Of a DNA stretch of 64,000 nucleotides, positions 1 through 9,059 are shown in pieces. The stretch covers positions 1 through 64,000 of the forward strand of contig CALMYJ010000018.1 in the NCBI GenBank assembly GCA_937873715.1, written 5' to 3'. Position 1 is the stretch's first letter. The number at the start of each line of letters is the position of its first letter. Below the pieces are notes generated by a model. That model ran no database searches, was not told where the DNA came from, and worked only from the letters and a program-made list of their open reading frames with translations. The stretch is from an uncultured Chitinophagaceae bacterium. Its GTDB lineage: Bacteria; Bacteroidota; Bacteroidia; Chitinophagales; Chitinophagaceae. The position numbers were made by a program, and so were the translations under genes.

Positions 1-54
1 GGGTATCCGAGCCTTCAAAATTAGATAAACTATTTTGTTTGGTAAATTAAACTT

Positions 55-1104
55 TTATTTTTTTAGTTTTGTATAAAAAAGTTTATTTAAAGTACCAATT
101 AATTGGTTTTTTTTTTTTTTTTTTTTTTTTTTTGGGCCCCCCCGTTTTTTTTTTTGGGAAAATTCTTCCTGCCTTGTTTTTTTTTTACAAACCAAGGAAA
201 AATCCATTGAAATATTAATGGCCCCCCGCCATGAATCGTAGCGGAAGCCGGGTGGCATCCAGGGAGCAATATGCATTGCGCCGGAAAACTCAGCATAATC
301 AGGGTTTAGGCCGGTAACGGCATCGCAGGTACGCTGCAAAAAGGCACGGGCAGTATCCGCACAATCTTTATAAAACTGTTCATGCCCGTCTTTCGCATAC
401 ATGGCCCATATTTCAAAAAAGGCAGGTAAATGATAGGAGGGGTCTGTCCAGTTGTAATTATTACGTTCAGGTGTAAAACTGATTTGTTTATACTCGGTGT
501 TGACAATATGGTGAATACCATTGGTGCCATCTTTGCTCCACATGGCATCTAAAATATTTCTTGCTTCTGAATAGTAGTTAATGCCTGTATTGTTGCCCCA
601 TCTGTTAGCAGCAAATAAAAGAGCGGTTACAAAATAGAGTTCGCCATCTGAGGCACTGCCGTTTGAGTTTTTCTTTAAGTTTACCGGGTTAATGCTCCAG
701 GCAAAATATCCTTTAGAAGGGCCATCAGCATGTTGCGAATATTTTTTGCTCCAGCGCCAGATACGGTCAAACACTTCTTTTTTATCTAGCTGTACTGCCA
801 CCATCATTCCGTACGAAAGGCCCTCTGTACGGGCATCATGATTTTTAATGTCTGACACATAGGCCATCGAGTCGCCCGATTCAAAATAAATACGGCTGGG
901 CCCTTCAAAAAGATCATGATAAGCTTTTTCAATTTTTGAATTGATTGCAGCTTCACTGTAACCTGCATCAATAAGTAAATTGGGATAGTTGCCGGATTGA
1001 ACAGCAGGAATATGGAGGTGCCTGTTTTTTGTCTTTTGGGCAAATGAAGCAGGTGTATTTAATAGTAAGCCAAGGCAAAATATGGCTAAGCAGTATTTAT
1101 GCAT
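55..1104 (-). CDS. GH8 family secreted glycoside hydrolase, reducing-end exo-oligoxylanase-like; 3' end unreliable
   Basis: Probably removes xylose from the reducing end of xylo-oligosaccharides in the periplasm. I start it at the ATG at 1104 because it opens a clean signal peptide (MHKYCLAIFCLGLLL...ASFAQ); the reading frame can be extended upstream to 1272 but adds only unconvincing sequence. The block RTEGLSYGMM carries the expected GH8 proton-donor Glu (residue 94 from this start). SASDGELYF and WTDPSYHLPAFFEIWA are further GH8 core blocks. The frame breaks near its end: the conserved tail should read MDFSWF, but one extra base around 194-195 turns it into MDFSLVCKKK followed by lysine-rich junk encoded by homopolymers. 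The last 40-50 residues are therefore not real sequence. Family assignment is good; exact specificity is inferred. The AraC gene behind it on the same strand is a plausible regulator. Confidence 0.8.
   Translation of the reverse strand: MHKYCLAIFCLGLLLNTPASFAQKTKNRHLHIPAVQSGNYPNLLIDAGYSEAAINSKIEKAYHDLFEGPSRIYFESGDSMAYVSDIKNHDARTEGLSYGMMVAVQLDKKEVFDRIWRWSKKYSQHADGPSKGYFAWSINPVNLKKNSNGSASDGELYFVTALLFAANRWGNNTGINYYSEARNILDAMWSKDGTNGIHHIVNTEYKQISFTPERNNYNWTDPSYHLPAFFEIWAMYAKDGHEQFYKDCADTARAFLQRTCDAVTGLNPDYAEFSGAMHIAPWMPPGFRYDSWRGAINISMDFSLVCKKKTRQEEFSQKKKRGGPKKKKKKKKNQLIGTLNKLFYTKLKK
107..190. other. Homopolymer-rich, probably erroneous consensus
   Basis: A run of 27 T (107-133), then GGG, seven C, G, a run of 11 T (145-155) and a run of 10 T (177-186) lie inside what should be the conserved 3' part of the GH8 gene. 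The coding frame is lost exactly here. This looks like a poor-quality contig end rather than biology. Confidence 0.7.
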
Positions 1105-1410
1105 GCTGATGCAGGTTGCAATTTTTACTGTTGTTTTTTTATTCGTTTCAGATGATTTAAAGTATTCTATACCTGCGGATGCTTTTAAGTGGCTTGGGGC
1201 GGTACTGCCATTGCCGGGAGGCAACGCTGGTGCGTTGCATGTAACTGGAAAGCGCCGTGTGTTTTGTTTCATAACCTGCTTTTTTGTTGGCTTCAGTTTT
1301 TAATAAATGTTAAAATGACAATTAATTATCGGGTTAAATTTTTTTAGCTGTTGTAATGTTTCTTTTTCAATTCAGTTTGTAACATTTGGGATTGTAGTGG
1401 CTCAGCAGGT

Positions 1411-2271
1411 TTAAATTAATACCGTTCCGCTTTTGAACATTTTGCGGTATTGAGATGGGGTGCTTTGCTTTACTTTTTGAAATTGCCTGTTAAAATTCGT
1501 TAGGGTATTAAATCCACTCTTGTAGCAAATTTCATTGATACAGTCATCGGTATCCACCAACATCTTGCAGGCATTTTCCACCCTTACGTCTGTTAAAAAT
1601 TCAATGTAAGTTTTCCTGGTGGCTTTTTTAAAGTAGGCGCAAAAAGCCGGTACCGTCATGGCGGCTATGCCGGCAACTTTTTCGAGCGAAATGGGTTCGG
1701 CGTAATGTTCAACGGTATATTGATATACATTGTCAATCCTGTCTTTACAATATGAATTAGCTTCTTTTAATTCGTGGCAGGATAATAATTCGTATTCTTT
1801 CCGTTCGGTAATGGTATGCAGGCATTCAGACAGCCTGATGATTCGTGCAAATCCGTTCAGGGTTTCTAATGAGGTGATTGCCTCATATAAAAGATGTTTT
1901 GTATTGCCGGTAATGCGGAGCCCCCTTAATGAAATTTCAAAAATATCTTTAAAGAAGCGGCATTCGGGCAGCGCTAAAAACCGGTTGCCCCAAAAGCTTT
2001 CCTGGAATTGCACCACCACTGCACTCACAAATAAATCTTTATGTATTTTTTGAAAAGTATGGGGCAGGTCGGGGCCAATAAAAAATATATCCCCTTTTTT
2101 AAATTCGCCCACATAATTGCCTACGAAAGCTGTACCGTATCCTTCTTTAAAAAGTATTAATTCACTTTCTGAATGTTGGTGCCAACCTACTTCAAATTCG
2201 GGTGTGCTGTGTGTTCTGGCGTAAAATGAATTAGCTTCATTAATGTTAAGTTTTTCAATAAATGGCCGCAT
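1411..2271 (-). CDS. AraC-family transcriptional regulator with N-terminal cupin sensor
   Basis: Predicted sugar-responsive DNA-binding regulator, 286 residues. The N-terminal third is a cupin-type sensing domain: WHQHSESELILF at about residues 30-41, and GDIFFIGPDLPH at 60-71, with metal/ligand-type histidines. The C-terminal 100 residues (about 181-280) form the double helix-turn-helix of the AraC family, ending in the typical sequence CINEICYKSGFNTLTNFNRQF. It lies on the same strand as the GH8 gene, about 300 bp upstream of it, so regulation of that gene or of the nearby SusCD locus is plausible but only inferred. The effector is not evident from sequence. Confidence 0.9.
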   Translation of the reverse strand: MRPFIEKLNINEANSFYARTHSTPEFEVGWHQHSESELILFKEGYGTAFVGNYVGEFKKGDIFFIGPDLPHTFQKIHKDLFVSAVVVQFQESFWGNRFLALPECRFFKDIFEISLRGLRITGNTKHLLYEAITSLETLNGFARIIRLSECLHTITERKEYELLSCHELKEANSYCKDRIDNVYQYTVEHYAEPISLEKVAGIAAMTVPAFCAYFKKATRKTYIEFLTDVRVENACKMLVDTDDCINEICYKSGFNTLTNFNRQFQKVKQSTPSQYRKMFKSGTVLI

Positions 2272-2635
2272 ATTTAATCGTTTAATAAGCAGTTGTTGAA
2301 CCGGCTATCACGATGTACTGCAGGTTTCGGCTTTTACAAGTAAAAGAAAATAGTCTGGTAATTGAAAATTTATCTGAAGCCGGCAATAATATTTTTGCAG
2401 ACACGGTTACAAGCAATAGTTTGGTTTTTTGTGAATCATTACCATAAGTATGGCGCTTATAGTAAATTTTACTACAAGGTATTTTTATTTTTTTATACTT
2501 CCAAAAAATTTATTTTTGAGTTTGATATTGTTGAAGATTTTTCTGTAACAAAAAATAAAACAGCTAAACGGCTTGCTCCACCGGGACATTATTTTAAAGT
2601 AATTTACCTTTCTAACTCAAACCAAAGCAATACAA
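2272..2635. other. Divergent intergenic region between araC-type and nrtR-type genes
   Basis: AT-rich spacer between two divergently transcribed regulators. An open frame on the plus strand (2362-2652) has no recognisable domain and overlaps the next start, so I treat it as spurious. The spacer should contain both promoters; I see no full TTTG-N19-TAnnTTTG match and no convincing operator. Confidence 0.5.
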
Positions 2636-3322
2636 GTGAAATTATCAGATGAAATAATTGATGCTTTGTCTATCGATTGTGTTGTGTTTGGATTTAAAGA
2701 TTCATCACTTTCTGTATTGCTGGTCAAGCATGGTGATGGTATTACAAAAGGACAATGGGCTTTACCCGGAGGCTGGATAAAATATAATGAAAGCCTGGAT
2801 AAAGCTGCATACAGGATTTTAACTGCACAAACCGCAGTGGAAAATATTTTTTTAGAACAGTTTCATGTGTTTGGGGATGTAAACCGTTTTCCCATAAAAA
2901 GGGTAATCACTGTTTGTTACTATGCTTTAGTGAATATTGAAAATTTTGAACTGCACGCCGGCCCCACCGTATCGGAAGTGGTTTGGTTCAATGTGCAGCA
3001 GGTGCCTAAAATGAGTTTCGACCATAATAAAATTTTTACAAAGTGTTTTTTGCACCTCCAGCATAAAGTTCAGCATGAGCCAATTGGTTTTAACCTGCTT
3101 CCAAAAAAATTTACACTGCTTCAACTGCAGGAATTGTACGAAGCGATACTGGAGAAGAAATTAGACAAGCCCAATTTCAGAAGAAAGTTTATTAAAATGA
3201 ATTTGCTGGTTCCCTGTAAAGAAAAACAAAAAGATGTATCTCACAGGGCTGCACAGTTGTTTAAGTTTGATAAAAAAGTGTACGACAGGTTGAAGGAAAA
3301 GGGTTTTGCCTTTGAAATTTAA
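2636..3322 (+). CDS. NrtR-type regulator: degenerate Nudix domain plus winged-helix
   Basis: 228 residues. The N-terminal 140 residues fold as a Nudix domain (WALPGGWIKYNESLDKAAYR). The C-terminal part (about 155-228; FRRKFIKMNLL, VSHRAAQLFKFDKKVYDRL) matches the winged-helix domain of the NrtR family, which in Bacteroidota includes the arabinose regulator AraR. The Nudix box keeps Gly46, Glu52 and Arg60, but the metal-binding REUXEEXGU half reads RILTAQTAV. All the catalytic glutamates there are gone, so it should bind a nucleotide or sugar ligand without hydrolysing it. The start is GTG at 2636. It precedes the SusCD locus on the same strand at 0.9 kb distance, and control of that locus is an inference. 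Confidence 0.85.
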   Translation: MKLSDEIIDALSIDCVVFGFKDSSLSVLLVKHGDGITKGQWALPGGWIKYNESLDKAAYRILTAQTAVENIFLEQFHVFGDVNRFPIKRVITVCYYALVNIENFELHAGPTVSEVVWFNVQQVPKMSFDHNKIFTKCFLHLQHKVQHEPIGFNLLPKKFTLLQLQELYEAILEKKLDKPNFRRKFIKMNLLVPCKEKQKDVSHRAAQLFKFDKKVYDRLKEKGFAFEI

Positions 3323-4238
3323 TGTTCACCCAGTTGTGCGTAGGTTGCTTTCGGTATGCTTTTTTTTCTTTAGATCTTTCTCAATCGGCCACATCCGCAA
3401 TCATTGCCCAGGGCAAATGTATAGTAATGCCCGTTGCCAAACCTGCCTGCAAGTGGTTTTGAAAAAATAAAGCCTGCAATCATATAATATCACCGGCATT
3501 CAACAGGCTAAAAGCTCATTTGGGCGCATCTTTGGATCATTAAGAATCTTTAAGCCCTGGTATTATAAATATTGTATGATAAACCGGGCAAGCATTACTG
3601 CTACAAAACATCTAAGCCGACAGACGTTTCTTTAATTCATATCTCCCCACCATTCCCTCGCTTAAAGCAACATGATGAAGATTATTGGCAGCCAGGTTGC
3701 CGTAACTGGCCCTTTTTTTTGATAGCATAAAATTTTTGAGAAGATGACTTCAGTTTAAGTAGTCTGTTAGGTTAAAGAGGGTTAAGTATGATTGTTTAAT
3801 GACTTTATTGGCAAACTTGATACAGGCTGAACAGTTAACCGCTTACCCGGTAAATTAAAGTGGAATTGAGCAAGTATAAGGGTTCATTTTTTTATGCACA
3901 CAAAGCTGGCGTGTATTTAATTGTCAAATTGACAAGAAAATAAGGCAAGTGGAGTATAAGCAGGCAGTTTTTTTAAAAAAATCCGGGTAAAATTTCCAGT
4001 GCTGCCAACCAATTAATTTGATGTTAAGATTGAGTAAGATAGTGCCATATTAGATTTAAACAAGTATCTACATTTATCTATCGCTGTTTGGGTTTGATAG
4101 CTGGGTTTCCAGGGTTGAGTAGATCGTATTTAGTAACTATAGTAAATAGTAACACTTAACCCCCGGCACCCGGCAAAACTTAAACGCTTTAAAATTATCT
4201 GTTATTGCTTAGATATTTTAAAACCAAAAACTACACAA
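3323..4238. other. 0.9-kb gene-free region upstream of susC, possibly containing gene remnants
   Basis: No intact gene is visible. On the minus strand, 3384-3410 encode WAMIADVAD, the signature seen in GPH-family sugar:cation symporters, followed at once by an in-frame stop (3381-3383). The open stretch upstream reads only to about 3471. On the minus strand near 3617-3730 there is a 38-codon ATG-initiated frame with no recognisable homology. Close to susC, 4128-4147 is an imperfect 20-bp palindrome with outer arms ATTTA/TAAAT, and TAGTAAC or TAGTAAA occurs three times (4131, 4140, 4147); this could be an operator. Confidence 0.4.
4128..4153. promoter_or_regulatory. Candidate operator upstream of susC
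   Basis: An imperfect palindrome (4128-4147, arms ATTTA and TAAAT) overlaps three TAGTAAM repeats starting at 4131, 4140 and 4147. It lies 86-111 bp before the susC ATG, where an AraC or NrtR protein could bind. The support is pattern only. Confidence 0.25.
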
Positions 4239-7200
4239 ATGCTCGCCAAATCTGCCTTGCCGAAAAGCTTACTGCTTTTCCTTTTTCTTGCAATCAGCCT
4301 TTTTTCTTTTTCACAAAAATCTGTTACAGGTAAAGTAATGGATACCGACTCCAAGCCGCTCTCTTCAGTTACTGTAAATGCAAGAGGGGGAAACCAAAGT
4401 ACCATCACGGCTCAAGATGGAACTTTTACTTTAAATAATATTGTATCTAACACTAAAGAACTCGAAGTAACCGCCGTTGGTTTTGAAACGGTGAGAGTTA
4501 ATATTGAGGGCAAATCTTCAGTGAATATTATTTTGAATAAACAGGTGTCTAGCCTTAGCGAAGTGGTAGTGGTAGGTTATGGTACTCAAAAACGTACCCT
4601 GGTTACCGGTGCCGTTTCAAGTGTGAGTAGCAAAACATTAAATGAAGTGCCAGCCATTACCATTTCGCAGGCATTGCAGGGAAGAGTGGCTGGTTTACAG
4701 GTTACCAATAACGGTAGCCCGGGTGCCGAACCAATAGTACGCATTAGGGGTATCAGTTCTATCAGTTTCGCTTCCGATCCACTATACGTGGTAGATGGAT
4801 TTCCCACTGGCAATCTTGCTGCCATAGATGTAAAAGATATTGAATCAGTTGATGTATTAAAAGACGCTTCGGCTGCAGCTATTTATGGTTCCAGGGCCAC
4901 AAGCGGTGTAATTATCATCAATACTAAAAAAGGAAAAAGGGATGGTAAATTAAGCGTAAATGTTGACTCTTACTTTGGTACACAGGTGATTACCCAGCGC
5001 CTTGATTTGTTAAATACCGAACAGTTTAAACAATATGCCTTAGCCTACCGGGGCAGCCAGATACCCAGGTTAACTGAACCACAAATTAATGAGCCGATAT
5101 ACCCCGGAGCTACTCAAACTTATGGCCAAACCAATACCGACTGGCAGGATGCTTATTTTAAATCAGGGGCTATGCATCAGCATAATATTAATTTGAGTGG
5201 TGGTAATGGGATTTCCCGCTTTTATGCATCGGCCGGTTATTTTGACCAGCAGGGTATAGCACCAAGTGTAAATTACCGCAGGTACAACTTTCGCATTAAT
5301 TCCGAACATAACATAAGTAAGGTTTTCACTTTTGGTGAAAATTTATACGTATCCTCTGCAGAACAGGGTTACGATAATAATGAAACAGGTTCCCGTACCA
5401 ATTTGGTCAATGTAATCCGTATGATGCCCCACATGCCTGTATACGATCCAACTTCCAACGGGGGTTTCAGGGGTGTGGATGCTACAAAAGATGGTGGCGA
5501 CCCTACCAATCCTGTAGAAGATGCTACTTTAAAAAATCCGGGTACAAGGTCAACCGTAAAAATCTTGGGTACTGCCCACCTTGAAGTTAGTTTTACCAAG
5601 TGGCTCAAATTCAGGTCTACTTTTGGTGTTGACTACGCCAACGGGTTAGATTACCGCTTTTCGCCTATTTTTAATAATAATGGTGCTATTGCCGGCTCAA
5701 GCGCCACTCAGGCCACCATTACTAATAACAGGGGGGTATCTACAGTTAAATTGTTTACAGAGCAACTTACTTTCGACAAAACTTTTGGAAGACATCATGT
5801 GAATGCAGTGGCAGTACTGGAGCAACAGAGCCAGGAAACCAGGCAGGAAAATGCCACCGGCAATCAGGAATCCAACGACCTGCGAACCCTCAATAATGCA
5901 CTTAACCCTTCTGTGCAAACTTTATATGGCGAAAATTCACTGCTGTCTTACCTGGGTCGTATTACTTATGATTTTGATGGCAAGTATCTTTTAAATCTTG
6001 CAGTAAGGCGTGATGGACTTTCAGTGTGGGCTCCCGGAAAAAAATGGGCAACCTTCCCATCAGCCTCTGTGGGCTGGAGGCTCGACCAGGAAGATTTTAT
6101 AAGAAATACACCTTCCATTTCAGAGTTTAAAATAAGGGTGGGCTATGGCCTTACCGGCCTCAATGGCCTGGTATTGGGCAATACACCCTGGTTAGTAAAT
6201 GTACAGGCCAACAGTTCCAATTATCCCTTTGGCAATGCTGTAAATGGTGCCCTTGGCTCCAATATCCCGGGGCTGGGTAACCGTAACCTGGAATGGGAAA
6301 AAACAAAGCAAATAAACTTTGGTCTCGATTTGGGTTTGTTTAAAAATAAATTAACGCTTTCTGCAGAGTATTACCAGAGGAAAACAGACAACCTGATTTT
6401 AAGGGTGCCAGTTGCTTCATCCTTTGGTTTCTTAAATGGGGATGTGCTGCAAAATGTTGGTTCGATGAATAATAACGGTTTTGAATTCCAGTTGGGCTAT
6501 AATAAAAGAGAGGGAGAGTTTAAATGGAATATCAGCACCAATATGAGTTTTGTTACCAATAAAGTAACAAGGCTTGCAGAAGGGGTTACTAATATTGAAC
6601 GGGGTAACGATGCAGATTTTGGTGGTGGAAATATTACCAATACTGCCGCCGGTTACTCCGTGCAGGGTTTTTACGGCTGGGTGGTAGAGGGAATTTTCCA
6701 GAGTGCAGAAGAAGTAAGCAAGCACGCCACACAGGTTGTTGATCCCAACAATGATCCATTAAAACAAACTTCAGCAGGCGATATTAAATTTAAAGACCTT
6801 AACGGCGATGGGGTAATTGATGACAATGACCGCCAGTTTATAGGCAGCTTTATTCCAAAAGTTACTTATGCCTTTAACATTGGTGCCAATTACAAAAATT
6901 TTGATTTTTCACTTTTCTTACAGGGCGTACAGGGCAATAAAATTTATAATGCCGCAAGGGTGATTACCGAAGGTATGGTTCGTTTTTTTAACGCAGGTAC
7001 CCAGGTATTAAATGCATGGACTCCCACCAACACCAATACCAATATTCCACGGGCTGTTTCTTCTGATCCTAACAGGAATGCCCGTCCTTCCACCAGGTTT
7101 TTGGAAGATGGCTCATTCCTGCGCCTCAGGAATATAATGCTGGGTTATTCCATTCCTTCGGATAAGCTGAGTGTATTAACAAAGGGCACGGTTAAGAGTG

Positions 7201-7367
7201 TACGCTTTTATGTATCAGCACAAAACATTATCACATTTACCAAGTACACCGGTTACGATCCCGAAGTAGGTAACCGCACACCCAATGAATCATTAACCAA
7301 CGGAATTGATTTTGCGGTTTACCCTCAGCCAAAATCTTACCAGGCAGGTATCCAGCTTGGCTTTTAA
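4239..7367 (+). CDS. SusC/RagA-family TonB-linked outer-membrane transporter
   Basis: 1042-residue TonB-dependent outer-membrane channel for an oligosaccharide or other large nutrient, working with the SusD lipoprotein encoded next. It has an N-terminal signal peptide (LLLFLFLAISLFSFSQ) and a CarboxypepD-regulatory-like domain starting at KSVTGKVMD. The SusC linker SEVVVVGYGTQKR leads into the plug domain, with GRVAGLQVTNN, VRIRGISSI and IYGSRATSGVIIINTKKG. A long beta-barrel ends in GIQLGF, an aromatic terminal residue typical of outer-membrane barrels. No FecR-type or extra signalling extension is seen at the N-terminus, so it is probably not coupled to an anti-sigma factor. The substrate is unknown; nearby GH8 suggests xylan fragments, but the gap and remnants weaken that link. 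Confidence 0.96.
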   Translation: MLAKSALPKSLLLFLFLAISLFSFSQKSVTGKVMDTDSKPLSSVTVNARGGNQSTITAQDGTFTLNNIVSNTKELEVTAVGFETVRVNIEGKSSVNIILNKQVSSLSEVVVVGYGTQKRTLVTGAVSSVSSKTLNEVPAITISQALQGRVAGLQVTNNGSPGAEPIVRIRGISSISFASDPLYVVDGFPTGNLAAIDVKDIESVDVLKDASAAAIYGSRATSGVIIINTKKGKRDGKLSVNVDSYFGTQVITQRLDLLNTEQFKQYALAYRGSQIPRLTEPQINEPIYPGATQTYGQTNTDWQDAYFKSGAMHQHNINLSGGNGISRFYASAGYFDQQGIAPSVNYRRYNFRINSEHNISKVFTFGENLYVSSAEQGYDNNETGSRTNLVNVIRMMPHMPVYDPTSNGGFRGVDATKDGGDPTNPVEDATLKNPGTRSTVKILGTAHLEVSFTKWLKFRSTFGVDYANGLDYRFSPIFNNNGAIAGSSATQATITNNRGVSTVKLFTEQLTFDKTFGRHHVNAVAVLEQQSQETRQENATGNQESNDLRTLNNALNPSVQTLYGENSLLSYLGRITYDFDGKYLLNLAVRRDGLSVWAPGKKWATFPSASVGWRLDQEDFIRNTPSISEFKIRVGYGLTGLNGLVLGNTPWLVNVQANSSNYPFGNAVNGALGSNIPGLGNRNLEWEKTKQINFGLDLGLFKNKLTLSAEYYQRKTDNLILRVPVASSFGFLNGDVLQNVGSMNNNGFEFQLGYNKREGEFKWNISTNMSFVTNKVTRLAEGVTNIERGNDADFGGGNITNTAAGYSVQGFYGWVVEGIFQSAEEVSKHATQVVDPNNDPLKQTSAGDIKFKDLNGDGVIDDNDRQFIGSFIPKVTYAFNIGANYKNFDFSLFLQGVQGNKIYNAARVITEGMVRFFNAGTQVLNAWTPTNTNTNIPRAVSSDPNRNARPSTRFLEDGSFLRLRNIMLGYSIPSDKLSVLTKGTVKSVRFYVSAQNIITFTKYTGYDPEVGNRTPNESLTNGIDFAVYPQPKSYQAGIQLGF

Positions 7368-7414
7368 CCGGGTAAATGTGCCTATACCAAAAACCTTTTA
7401 AAAAATAAATTACA

Positions 7415-8968
7415 ATGACACGAAATATAAAAAAATGGATAGCAGTACTGACGATAGCCACTGTGTGCTTAATCTGCTGTACCAAAAAACTGGAAGTGCT
7501 GGATGGTAATAATCCAACACAGGAAAGCTATTTTAAAACCGCACAGGAGCTTCAAAATGGCGTAAATGCCGTTTATTCTGCATTACGTTCTGCCCAGTTA
7601 GTTGGCAGGGAATGGTTTTTTACACACGATATGAGGGGTGGCGAATGTGCAAGCGGCGGTCCACAATTAGAGTCGCCAAGAGCCGAACTATTGAACCTTG
7701 CCAGCCCTTCAAACGCTAATTCGGTAATGTCCGATGTTTGGTCGGGTTGTTACAGGATGATTAACAGGGCCAACCTTGTAATTACCAAAGGGCCTGATGT
7801 TACAGATAACACAGCACTGCGTGACAGGGTGGTTGGCGAAGCGAAATTTTTAAGAGCCTGGGCTTATTTTGAACTGGTATCGCAATGGGGAGAGGTGCCG
7901 CTTTATAAAGAACCGGTTAATTCTCCTACAGATTACAAGGCCAAAGCCTCCATTGCGGATATTTATGCTTCAATTATTGAAGATGCTACCGCTGCTGCTG
8001 CTGCCTTACCTGAGGCTTACGGCGCTGCGGATAACGGCAGGGCAACAAAAGGTGCTGCAAATACTTTGCTCGGTAAAGCATTAATGCAAAAAGGTGATTA
8101 TGCAGCCGCCAAAACAGCTTTGTTGCAAGTGTATGGAAAATACAGCCTCGTACCTGTTTACAATTGGAATTTTGATGGTGATGTGCGGAGTGATGGCGGT
8201 GTGTTGGTTACCAGTGGGCATGAGTTTAATGCTGAATCCATATTTGAAGTAGCTTTTGTTGACAGGGGAGATAATAACTTCAACTGGGCATACAACGGCG
8301 AAGGAGCCACCAGCCCTATAAGCACGGTGCGTAACCAGGAGTATGGCATTACCTGGGGTAATGTAATCCCATCCAACAGGCTACTAGATGAATTTGAAGC
8401 AGGCGACCCCAGGTACGGATTCACTATATATGAAGAGGGAGATAATATCCTCACCGCCCCCGGCGCTGTGGATAATGTGGGTAATCCCCCGCAAGTGCCC
8501 TTCACGCTAAATGCAGACGCCATCAATATGGCTGCCAGCACCAGGAATGGGGTAACCAAAAAAAGGTTTTTCCGCAAGTATAATATTTACGAATGGGTAC
8601 GGTCAGGGTTCCATCCCGGCGGTATCAACCAGCGCTTATATCGCTATGCCGATGTATTGCTTTTACTGGCTGAGTGCGAAGCCGAAGCTGGTTCCCCGGC
8701 ACAGGCTGCTGCATATATAAATGAAGTACGTAACAGGGCTGATGTAAAAATGCCACCTGTTACTTTAGGCAGTAAAGAAGCAGCAATAAAAGCCGTGATA
8801 CACGAAAGGGCTGTTGAGCTTAGTGCAGAGGAACTGGCCAATATTGATATACTCCGCTGGAGGGCTAAAGGCTATTTCCCCTCAATAGTTACCGATCCTA
8901 AACCGGGCCAGGTAGAGAAATTTCCTATTCCGGCAATTGAATTATCTACAAATCCTTTAATAAATTAG
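7415..8968 (+). CDS. SusD/RagB-family nutrient-binding outer-membrane lipoprotein
   Basis: 517-residue surface lipoprotein that caps the SusC barrel and captures substrate. The signal peptide ends in a lipobox with Cys21/Cys22 (VCLICCTKK). The body shows SusD blocks: NNPTQESYFKTAQELQNGVNAVYSALR near the N-terminus, FLRAWAYFELVSQWGEVPL, a TPR-like middle region (GAANTLLGKALMQKGDYAAAKTAL) and the C-terminal RYADVLLLLAECEAEAG, with VIHERAVELSAEE. It starts 47 bp after susC and is surely co-transcribed. A hairpin after its stop (8985-9015) may reduce read-through into the following FG-GAP gene. Confidence 0.96.
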   Translation: MTRNIKKWIAVLTIATVCLICCTKKLEVLDGNNPTQESYFKTAQELQNGVNAVYSALRSAQLVGREWFFTHDMRGGECASGGPQLESPRAELLNLASPSNANSVMSDVWSGCYRMINRANLVITKGPDVTDNTALRDRVVGEAKFLRAWAYFELVSQWGEVPLYKEPVNSPTDYKAKASIADIYASIIEDATAAAAALPEAYGAADNGRATKGAANTLLGKALMQKGDYAAAKTALLQVYGKYSLVPVYNWNFDGDVRSDGGVLVTSGHEFNAESIFEVAFVDRGDNNFNWAYNGEGATSPISTVRNQEYGITWGNVIPSNRLLDEFEAGDPRYGFTIYEEGDNILTAPGAVDNVGNPPQVPFTLNADAINMAASTRNGVTKKRFFRKYNIYEWVRSGFHPGGINQRLYRYADVLLLLAECEAEAGSPAQAAAYINEVRNRADVKMPPVTLGSKEAAIKAVIHERAVELSAEELANIDILRWRAKGYFPSIVTDPKPGQVEKFPIPAIELSTNPLIN

Positions 8969-8984
8969 GCAGTCGTTAAGCGTT

Positions 8985-9015
8985 AAATGGGGGCTAGAAA
9001 TGGCCTCCATTTTCA
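8985..9015 (+). terminator. Hairpin terminator after susD
   Basis: AAATGGGGGC at 8985-8994 pairs with GCCTCCATTT at 9003-9012 (one G-T wobble) and is followed by a T-rich stretch. It lies 45 bp before the next gene and may act as a partial terminator. Confidence 0.55.
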
Positions 9016-9059
9016 TTTTAGCAGGTAAAACATTTAACTAAGTACTATTTTGTAGCCGT

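Noticed and set aside
1104..1272. Upstream extension of the GH8 gene to an ATG at 1272
   Set aside because: The added 56 residues have no family similarity and would place the clear signal peptide inside the protein.
2362..2652. 96-codon open frame upstream of the NrtR-type gene
   Set aside because: AT-rich composition, no recognisable domain, and overlap with the next gene's start; it looks like open promoter DNA.
3617..3730. 38-codon frame on the minus strand before susC
   Set aside because: Too short and without recognisable similarity, spacing signal or neighbours to support a gene.
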